64,000 nt of DNA from Streptomyces spinoverrucosus (GTDB taxonomy: Bacteria; Actinomycetota; Actinomycetes; Streptomycetales; Streptomycetaceae), in assembly GCF_006539505.1 (NCBI RefSeq), contig NZ_BJND01000012.1, forward strand, positions 62,001-126,000, in the 5' to 3' direction. The notes under the pieces are model-generated. The model made no database searches, was not told where the DNA came from, and saw only the letters and a program-made list of their open reading frames with translations. Positions 57,293-64,000 of the stretch are shown one piece after another. Position 1 is the stretch's first letter, and every line of letters starts with the position of its first letter. The position numbers were made by a program, and so were the translations under genes.

Positions 57293-57298
57293 TAGGCT
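57293..57298 (+). promoter_or_regulatory. Probable -10 of pyk
   Basis: TAGGCT lies 6 nt before the pyk ATG, with no ribosome-binding site between. The AT-richer upstream stretch (57150-57280) fits a promoter region. Confidence 0.45.
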
Positions 57299-57304
57299 CG
57301 CATT

Positions 57305-58732
57305 ATGCGCCGAGCAAAGATCGTCTGTACTCTGGGCCCCGCCACCGACTCGTACGACCAGATCAAGGCCCTGGTCGACGCCGGAATGGACGTCGCCCGC
57401 TTCAACCTCAGCCACGGCGGATACGCCGAGCACGAGGAGCGCTACCAGCGCGTACGCAAGGCCTCCGACGAGACGGGCCGCAGCGTCGGGCTCCTCGCCG
57501 ACCTTCAGGGCCCGAAGATCCGCCTCGGCCGCTTCACCGAAGGACCTGTACTCCTTGAACGCGGCGACACCTTCACCATCACCGTCGAAGAGGGCGCCAA
57601 AGGCGACCGGCAGTCGTGCGGGACGACGTACAAAGGCCTCGCCGGCGACGTCACCCCCGGAGAGCGCATCCTCGTCGACGACGGCAAGGTGTGCCTGGAG
57701 GTCACCGAGGTCGACGGACCCCGTGTCCACACCACGGTCGTCGAAGGCGGCATGGTCTCCGACAACAAGGGGCTGAACCTCCCCGGCGTCGCGGTCTCCG
57801 TCCCCGCGCTCTCCGAGAAGGACGAGGCCGACCTGCGCTGGGCCCTGCGCACCGGCTTCGACGTCATCGCCCTCTCCTTCGTCCGCGGCGGCCGGGACAT
57901 CGAGGACGTCCACCGCATCATGGACGAGGAGGGACGCCGCCTCCCGGTGATCGCCAAGGTGGAGAAGCCGCAGGCCGTGGACGCCATCGAGGACATCGTG
58001 GCGGCCTTCGACGGCATCATGGTGGCGCGCGGCGACCTGGGCGTGGAAATGCCGCTCGAACAGGTTCCGATCGTCCAGAAGCGAGCGATCAAGCTGGCCA
58101 AGCGGAACGCCAAGCCAGTGATCGTCGCGACGCAGATGCTCGACTCCATGATCGAGAACTCCCGGCCCACGCGCGCCGAGGCCAGCGACGTCGCCAACGC
58201 CGTCATCGACGGCACGGACGCGGTGATGCTGTCCGGCGAGACGAGCGTCGGCAAGTACGCCGTCGAGACCGTCCGGACGATGGCGAAGATCGTCGAGGCG
58301 GCGGAGGAGGACCTCCTCGCCAAGGGCCTGTCACCCCTGACCGAACGCAACAAGCCCCGCACGCAGGGCGGCGCGGTGGCCCGCGCGGCGGCGGAGATGG
58401 GCGACTTCCTCGGCGCCAAGTTCCTGGTGGCCTTCACCCAGTCCGGCGACACGGCCCGCCGCCTCTCCCGCTACCGCTCCCCGATCCCCCTCCTCGCCTT
58501 CACCCCCGAACCCGCGACACGCTCCCAGCTGAGCCTGACGTGGGGTATCGAAACCTTCCTGGGCCCCCACGTGAACTCGACGGACGCCATGGTGGCCCAG
58601 GTCGACGAACTCCTGACCCAGTACGGCCGCTGCGCCCCCGGCGACACGGTGGTCATCACAGCGGGCTCCCCTCCCGGCATGCCGGGGACGACGAACCTGG
58701 TGCGGGTGCATCACATCGGGGAGAAGGCGTAG
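57305..58732 (+). CDS. pyk: Pyruvate kinase
   Basis: 475 aa. It makes pyruvate and ATP from phosphoenolpyruvate and ADP. FNLSHGGYAEHEERY and LADLQGPKIRLGRF at the substrate site; catalytic Lys in IAKVEKPQAVDAIEDIVA; Mg-binding VARGDLGVEMPLEQVP; MLDSMIENSRPTRAEASDVA and the VMLSGETSVGKY loop. The C-terminal regulatory domain is present (FTQSGDTARRLSRYR). S. coelicolor has two such genes; which one this is cannot be decided here. Confidence 0.96.
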   Translation: MRRAKIVCTLGPATDSYDQIKALVDAGMDVARFNLSHGGYAEHEERYQRVRKASDETGRSVGLLADLQGPKIRLGRFTEGPVLLERGDTFTITVEEGAKGDRQSCGTTYKGLAGDVTPGERILVDDGKVCLEVTEVDGPRVHTTVVEGGMVSDNKGLNLPGVAVSVPALSEKDEADLRWALRTGFDVIALSFVRGGRDIEDVHRIMDEEGRRLPVIAKVEKPQAVDAIEDIVAAFDGIMVARGDLGVEMPLEQVPIVQKRAIKLAKRNAKPVIVATQMLDSMIENSRPTRAEASDVANAVIDGTDAVMLSGETSVGKYAVETVRTMAKIVEAAEEDLLAKGLSPLTERNKPRTQGGAVARAAAEMGDFLGAKFLVAFTQSGDTARRLSRYRSPIPLLAFTPEPATRSQLSLTWGIETFLGPHVNSTDAMVAQVDELLTQYGRCAPGDTVVITAGSPPGMPGTTNLVRVHHIGEKA

Positions 58733-58749
58733 GCGGGGGTTTATGGTTG

Positions 58750-59455
58750 TCAGTGCTTGGGGCCTACGTGGGTGTCCATGAGGGCTACGGAGGCTTTGCG
58801 GGCGACGGAGATGTTGTACGGGGTTCCTGTATAGCTGGCGGATGTCGACGGACACGTTGGTGAAGAAGTAGCGCGGGTACTCATAGCGCTTGCGCTCACC
58901 CCCGACCATGCGGCTCGTCCAGTTGGTGACGCGGCAGCCGTCTGAGTGGATGAGGCCGCGGATGAGTTCCCAGGGGTGCGCTTCGACGATCTCCTGTTGC
59001 CAGGCAGCGAGGACGATGGGACGCCCGTGCTTCTCGCCAGGGCCGTGTTGGGGAAAGAGAGTGGGCCAGTACCGGTGGTAGCTGGTCACCGCCACGCAGC
59101 CCTTCTTGCGAACGGTGTACACGCCAACACCGGGTCGTACCTTCGGAATGACCTCGCGGCACTCCTCGACAAGTCCGGGCCACGCGTTCGCGCACACGAT
59201 ACGGAGGTAGTAACCGCCTCTCGGGTGGGCGCTGATGCAGCCATCGCCGAGATAGAGGCCGAGAAGGTAGGCATACGCGCGTTCATCGGCGGGTGGTCCC
59301 GGATCCGGTGGCGCCATGCGAGGCAGTGGCTCTAAGCGGTCCTGCCAAGAGCGGATCGCCGCGCGTGAGATGCCCGTCTCACGACTTACCGAGTTGAGAC
59401 TGCGACCCTGTGCCACGAGCGCGAGTGCCCGCTTGCGTGTTCCCATGTCGTACAT
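58750..59455 (-). pseudogene. Damaged HTH / LAGLIDADG-like gene
   Basis: Starts MYDMGTRKRALALVAQGRSL, with a helix-turn-helix (VSRETGISRAAIRSWQDR), then two LAGLIDADG-like motifs, YLLGLYLGDGCIS and ELIRGLIHSDGC, and YEYPRYFFTNVSVDIRQLY. At about 58826-58840 the frame breaks: the expected tail GTPYNISVARKASVALMD..VGPKH with its stop at 58750 is present but in another frame, and roughly 15-20 codons seen in intact relatives are missing. In its own frame it would run on over 400 bp antisense to pyk. It also lacks the CPRC pair found after the HTH in relatives I recall. Probably a decayed homing-endonuclease-derived gene. Confidence 0.65.
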
Positions 59456-59561
59456 GCCGCCACTCTGTGCGACCGCACGTAACCGCGTGCAGCAAAGAGC
59501 GGATGTTCACGGGAACGTGGACATCCGCTCCCGCAGGGTGACCTTGGAATCTGAGGAAAAG

Positions 59562-59636
59562 TGCCCCGGGTCGGACTCGAACCGACACTGTACGGGTTTT
59601 GAATCCGTTGCCTGCTGCCAATTGGGCTACCGGGGC
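59562..59636 (-). tRNA. tRNA, anticodon CAA (Leu), short variable arm
   Basis: 75 nt including discriminator A. Acceptor GCCCCGG/CCGGGGC, 3-bp D stem with AATTGGCA in the loop, T arm GTCGG-TTCGAGT-CCGAC. The anticodon loop TTCAAAA puts CAA at 34-36, which reads UUG (Leu). The anticodon stem has one mismatch (A-C next to the loop). The variable region is only 5 nt, although bacterial leucine tRNAs normally have a long arm. CCA is not encoded. tRNA call strong, amino-acid identity less so. Confidence 0.75.
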
Positions 59637-59736
59637 CGATGAATCAAAGGTTGGCGGCTACCCGCCGCGTACCTACCTTACCGCAGCTAGGTAGGCTCTT
59701 GTCAGCAGTACCCCTGCCCCTGAACGAGGAGCCCGA

Positions 59737-60405
59737 GTGACCGCCCCCGAGTCGCCCCAGCCCGTTGACGTGCCCGACGACGACAAGTCGCACGTGCCTC
59801 CGCTGACGACCCGTGTCGTCATCGCCGAGGACGAGGCCCTGATCCGGCTCGACCTCAAAGAGATGCTCGAGGAAGAGGGCTACACGGTCGTCGGCGAGGC
59901 CGGTGACGGTGAGCAGGCCGTGGAGCTGGCCCGGGAGCACCGGCCCGATCTGGTGATCCTCGATGTGAAGATGCCGAAGCTCGACGGCATCTCCGCCGCC
60001 GAGAAGATCACCGAGGAGTCCATTGCCCCGGTGCTGATGCTCACCGCTTTCTCGCAGCGCGACCTCGTCGAGCGTGCCCGGGACGCCGGTGCGATGGCGT
60101 ACCTGGTGAAGCCGTTCAGCAAGAGTGACGTCGTACCGGCGATCGAGATGGCGGTGTCCCGGTACACGCAGCTGAAGGAGCTGGAGAAGGAGGTCGCCGA
60201 CCTCTCGCAGCGGCTGGAGACGCGCAAGCTCGTCGACCGGGCGAAGTCGATCCTGCAGACGGAGTACGGGCTGACGGAGCCGGCCGCGTTCCGGTGGATC
60301 CAGAAGACGTCCATGGACCGGCGTCTGTCCATGCAGCAGGTCGCCGAGGCGGTCATCCAGGACGCCGCCGAGAAGAAGGCGGCCAAGGCCTCCGACAAGG
60401 GTTGA
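59737..60405 (+). CDS. pdtaR: ANTAR-domain response regulator (PdtaR-like)
   Basis: 222 aa. Receiver domain with VIAEDEALIRLDL, phosphoacceptor Asp in VILDVKMPKLDG, Thr in LMLTAFSQ and Lys in YLVKPFSKSD; a coiled-coil linker (LKELEKEVADLSQRLETRK) leads to an ANTAR RNA-binding domain (LVDRAKSILQTEYGLTEPAAFRWIQKTSMDRR). ANTAR proteins bind paired hexaloop RNA hairpins and prevent termination. The cognate kinase (PdtaS type) is not nearby. GAGGAG precedes GTG 59737. Confidence 0.92.
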   Translation: MTAPESPQPVDVPDDDKSHVPPLTTRVVIAEDEALIRLDLKEMLEEEGYTVVGEAGDGEQAVELAREHRPDLVILDVKMPKLDGISAAEKITEESIAPVLMLTAFSQRDLVERARDAGAMAYLVKPFSKSDVVPAIEMAVSRYTQLKELEKEVADLSQRLETRKLVDRAKSILQTEYGLTEPAAFRWIQKTSMDRRLSMQQVAEAVIQDAAEKKAAKASDKG

Positions 60406-60420
60406 GCCCCCAGTAGCGCT

Positions 60421-60475
60421 ACGTACGAGGCCCGCGTCCCCTGGTTGAGCAGGGGGCGCGGGCCTCGTCGTACGT
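60421..60475. terminator. Bidirectional terminator between the ANTAR gene and livF
   Basis: ACGTACGAGGCCCGCGTCCCCTG and its near-perfect complement at 60450-60475 flank GTTGAG, giving a stem of more than 20 bp with a small bulge. The genes on either side converge here. Confidence 0.85.
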
Positions 60476-60488
60476 ACCGAAGGGTCTG

Positions 60489-61201
60489 CTAGTCCTCGCC
60501 CAGGTACGCCTTCCGTACCGACTCGTCGTGGAGCAGGTCCTGGCCCGTGCCGGACAGGACGATGTTGCCGACCTCCATGACGTGGCCGTGGTCGGCCAGG
60601 GACAGGGCCGCCTGGGCGTTCTGCTCGACGAGCAGAATCGTTGTGCCCTGGGACTTCAGCTCGGCGATCGTCGCCATGATCTTCTGCATCATGATCGGCG
60701 AGAGGCCCATCGACGGCTCGTCCAGCATGAGCAGCTTGGGCTGGGACATCAGGGCGCGGCCCATCGCCAGCATCTGCTGCTCACCGCCCGAGAGGGTGCC
60801 CGCGGCCTGCTTGCGTCGTTCCCCGAGGATGGGGAAGAGGTCGTAGGCGCGCTGGATGTCCTTCTCGATGCCGGGCTTGTCGTTCCTGAGGAAGGCGCCG
60901 AGGCGCAGGTTGTCCTCGATCGTCATGCGCGGGAAGATGTGCCGCCCCTCGGGGGAGTGGGCGAGTCCGAGGGAGACGATCTGGTGGGCGGGGGTCTTCT
61001 TCAGCGACTTGCCGTTGAACTTGATCTGGCCGCCCACCGGCTTCAGCAGGCCGGAGAGGGTGCGCAGGGTGGTGGTCTTGCCGGCGCCGTTGGTGCCGAT
61101 GAGGGTGACGACCTCGCCGGCGTCGACCTTGAACGAGATGCCCTTGACGGCCTCGATCTTGCCGTACGCGACCCGGAGGTCCTCGACTTCGAGCAGTGCG
61201 G

Positions 61202-61205
<4 letters not shown>
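60489..61205 (-). CDS. livF: Branched-chain amino acid ABC transporter ATPase
   Basis: 238 aa. Walker A GTNGAGKTT, signature LSGGEQQMLAMGRAL, Walker B LLMLDEPSMGLSP and switch His in LVEQNAQ position, all typical of LivF. It energises uptake of Leu/Ile/Val or related compounds together with LivG. ATG overlaps the livG stop (ATGA). Substrate choice depends on the binding protein, which is outside the window. Confidence 0.93.
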
Positions 61206-62074
<869 letters not shown>

Positions 62075-62077
62075 GGG

Positions 62078-63904
62078 TCAGGCCCCTGCCTTGCTGAGGA
62101 CTGTGGGTGCTTCCGTCTCTTCGTGGAATTCGAGCTGGCGGCGCCGGTTGGGGATGAGGCCCTCGGGGCGGAAGCGCATCAGCAGGACCAGTGCGAGACC
62201 GAAGGCGAAGAGCTGGTAGTCGCCGAGGAACTGGAGCTTGGCGGGGATGAGGTAGAGCAGTGCGGCGCCGACGAGGGGTCCGCTGATGGTGCCCATGCCG
62301 CCGAGGACGACCGCGGCCAGCAGGAACGCCGAGTTGGGCGGGACCACGTGGGCGAACTGGTACTGCTCGGGCGTCACCGTGTACGTCACGTGCGCCTGGA
62401 CCGTACCGGCGAGGCCGGCGAGTGCGGCGCCGAGGGCGAAGGCGATGAGCTTGACGCGGAAGCCGTTGATGCCCATGGCGAGGGCGGCGGTCTCGTCCTC
62501 GCGGATGGCGATCCAGGCGCGGCCGATGCGGGAGTCGCTGCTGCGCCGGAAGACGACCACGACGATCAGCGTGATGAGGAGCATCAGCAGGAAGTAGTTG
62601 GCGAACCGCGCGATGGTGAAGCCGGCGATGGTGTGTTCCTCGCCGAAGTCGAAGCCCAGGATGTTGAGGTTGGGGATCGACGAGATGCCGTTGGAGCCGT
62701 TGGTGATGTCCGGGCCGGAGGTGCCGTCCATGTTGAGAACGGTGATCCGGAAGATCTCACCGAAGCCGAGCGTCACGATGGCGAGGTAGTCGCCGCGCAG
62801 TCGCAGGGTGGGGGCGCCGATGATGACGCCGAAGACCATGGCGACGGCGGCGCCGAGCAGCGCCGAGGCCCAGAACGGCAGTTGGATGTCGAACGGTGAG
62901 GAGGGGGAGCCGGAGACCATGGCCGCGGTGTAGGCGCCGACGCCGAGGAAGGCGACGTATCCGAGGTCGAGGAGGCCGGCGAGGCCGACGACGATGTTCA
63001 GGCCGAGGGCGACGGTGGCGAAGATCAGGATGTAGACGCCGATCGTCGCGTACTGGTCGTCGGACTGGGTGAAGGGGAAGGCGGCGGCCGCGACGAACGC
63101 GCCGATCATCGTCACGTTGCGGTGCTTGGCGGTGAGCGCCGAGACCCGGCCCACGAGACCGGCCTTGGCGGCGGCGGCGAAGCCGAAGCCGGCGGTGATG
63201 AGGAAGCCGACGAAGAGTTCGTCGTACTCGGTGCCGATGCCGTAGGTGAAGACGATCAGGCCGAGGGCGAGCGCGGCGACGATGACGAGGATCTCGGCGT
63301 ACGCGGGCAGCTTGCGGGCTGGGGCCGCGGTGCCGGAGGCGAGGGAGGCCTTGAGGACGGCGAAGACGTGCCGCCGCTGGTGCAGGATCCGGTCCTTGGT
63401 GGTGTCCTCGGGGTCGACGGGCTCGTTTGCCGGCCAGTCGAACGGCAGGGCGAACGCGCCGTGTACGGCGGCGAGGGTGGCTATCGCCGCGACCCAGCCG
63501 CCCGGTTCGAGGTTGACCAGGCCGCCGAGCTGGACGCTGATCGCGATGATCGTGAACCAGGCGGTGGCGAAGGCGCCGAGCGCGGACAGCTTCAGGGCAC
63601 TGTCGGCACCGGCGGGGGTCAGCCAGCGCAGGCCCTTGATGCCATACGAGGCGAGGCCGAACAGCGCGGTGAGGGCGCCGCCGATGAGGACGAGGACCTG
63701 CAGTCCGCCCGGGTAGCCGTAGACGGTGAGGTCGCCGGGGAACTCGGCGGTCCAGGTCCAGGCGAGGAACGTCGAGACGATCGTGAGGGCGCCGCCGCCG
63801 GTGGCGAGGGCGCGGCCGAGCTGCGGGGGTATCCCGATGAGACCGGCGTGCTTGCCGGTGTCGACCTTGCGGGGGGTCTGTGGTGCGGTGGTCTGTGTGG
63901 TCAT
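62078..63904 (-). CDS. livM: Branched-chain amino acid ABC transporter permease, extended
   Basis: 608 aa. The LivM core begins near residue 285 (YATIGVYILIFATVALGLNIV, then GLLDLGYVAFLGVGAYTAA) and includes GDYLAIVTLGFGEIFRI and RIGRAWIAIREDETAALAMG, the EAA-like loop that contacts the ATPases. The first 285 residues form an additional domain with several transmembrane helices and a long cytoplasmic loop (DPEDTTKDRILHQRRHV), absent from E. coli LivM; long forms occur in actinobacteria. Transcribed with livH and the ATPases. Confidence 0.92.
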   Translation of the reverse strand: MTTQTTAPQTPRKVDTGKHAGLIGIPPQLGRALATGGGALTIVSTFLAWTWTAEFPGDLTVYGYPGGLQVLVLIGGALTALFGLASYGIKGLRWLTPAGADSALKLSALGAFATAWFTIIAISVQLGGLVNLEPGGWVAAIATLAAVHGAFALPFDWPANEPVDPEDTTKDRILHQRRHVFAVLKASLASGTAAPARKLPAYAEILVIVAALALGLIVFTYGIGTEYDELFVGFLITAGFGFAAAAKAGLVGRVSALTAKHRNVTMIGAFVAAAAFPFTQSDDQYATIGVYILIFATVALGLNIVVGLAGLLDLGYVAFLGVGAYTAAMVSGSPSSPFDIQLPFWASALLGAAVAMVFGVIIGAPTLRLRGDYLAIVTLGFGEIFRITVLNMDGTSGPDITNGSNGISSIPNLNILGFDFGEEHTIAGFTIARFANYFLLMLLITLIVVVVFRRSSDSRIGRAWIAIREDETAALAMGINGFRVKLIAFALGAALAGLAGTVQAHVTYTVTPEQYQFAHVVPPNSAFLLAAVVLGGMGTISGPLVGAALLYLIPAKLQFLGDYQLFAFGLALVLLMRFRPEGLIPNRRRQLEFHEETEAPTVLSKAGA

Positions 63905-63911
63905 CGGTGGA

Positions 63912-64000
63912 TCACGCCCTGTCCGCGACGCGCTCGCCGAGCAGACCCTGGGGCCTGAACAGGAGGACGAGGATGAGGAGTACGAACGCCCAGACGTTGG
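63912..64000 (-). CDS. livH: Branched-chain amino acid ABC transporter permease, 3' end only
   Basis: The visible 28 residues end in a hydrophobic helix (AFVLLILVLLFRPQGLLGERVADRA), and RPxGLLG is the standard C-terminus of LivH. It stops 7 nt before the livM start. The rest lies beyond the window edge. Confidence 0.85.
   Translation of the reverse strand, partial: NVWAFVLLILVLLFRPQGLLGERVADRA

Noticed and set aside
58331..58749. The minus-strand HTH/LAGLIDADG frame extended over pyk to 374 codons
   Set aside because: Beyond 58826 the frame leaves the family sequence, and the family tail with its own stop lies in another frame. The extension is a read-through artefact.

Overview
The window is chromosomal DNA from an actinomycete, almost certainly a Streptomyces. 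The GC content is very high, nearly every codon ends in G or C, GTG and TTG starts are common, and stop/start overlaps of the GTGA and ATGA kind link many genes. Product families also point there: PriA, TrpM, HGxxPAAW, an ANTAR response regulator beside pyk, and a Streptomyces-type trypsin. No species is claimed.

Layout. (1) 1-17.2 kb: amino-acid biosynthesis core. hisD-hisC-hisB-small membrane protein-hisH-priA-rid-hisF, a convergent DinB-like gene, then hisI-trpE, three small membrane-protein genes, trpC-trpM-trpB-trpA, a membrane-anchored thioredoxin-fold protein and lgt. (2) 17.2-24.1 kb, minus strand: a six-gene, fully overlapping operon with four different ADP-ribosylglycohydrolase-family paralogues followed by a CaiB/BaiF CoA-transferase and a CitE-like CoA-ester lyase. 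I know of no described system with this content; it is the best candidate for something new. (3) 24.4-35.1 kb: VIT-type metal transporter, gltB-gltD glutamate synthase, rhomboid protease, a VWA protein and an orphan cytochrome b. (4) 35.1-45.0 kb: a catabolic block whose gene content and order match the mycobacterial KstR2 regulon for steroid C/D-ring (HIP-CoA) breakdown: two acyl-CoA dehydrogenases, IpdF-like SDR, KstR2-like TetR, FadA6-like thiolase, IpdC/IpdB/IpdA-like proteins, EchA20-like hydratase and two SDRs. A matching 20-bp operator lies in both divergent promoter regions. (5) 45.1-57.1 kb: metalloprotease, secreted trypsin, a 31-bp tandem array, GNAT, chorismate mutase, orphan response regulator, PepN, a decarboxylase/N-hydroxylase pair resembling the first half of a hydroxamate siderophore pathway, a Tat-exported nucleotidase and a SIMPL protein. 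(6) 57.3-64.0 kb: pyruvate kinase, a damaged HTH/LAGLIDADG-like gene, a tRNA with CAA anticodon, PdtaR-like ANTAR regulator, and livF-livG-livM-livH (last one cut by the window edge).

A recurrent regulatory theme is leaderless transcription: at least nine genes show a -10-like hexamer exactly 7 nt before the start codon. I used this to choose several starts. The sequence also holds several non-coding repeat structures: a dispersed 30-bp element in two inverted copies, one of which supplies the 3' end of trpM; a 22-bp direct repeat after trpA; the 31-bp array after the trypsin gene; a 40-bp duplication of a gene end; and an inverted GC-rich element after pepN.
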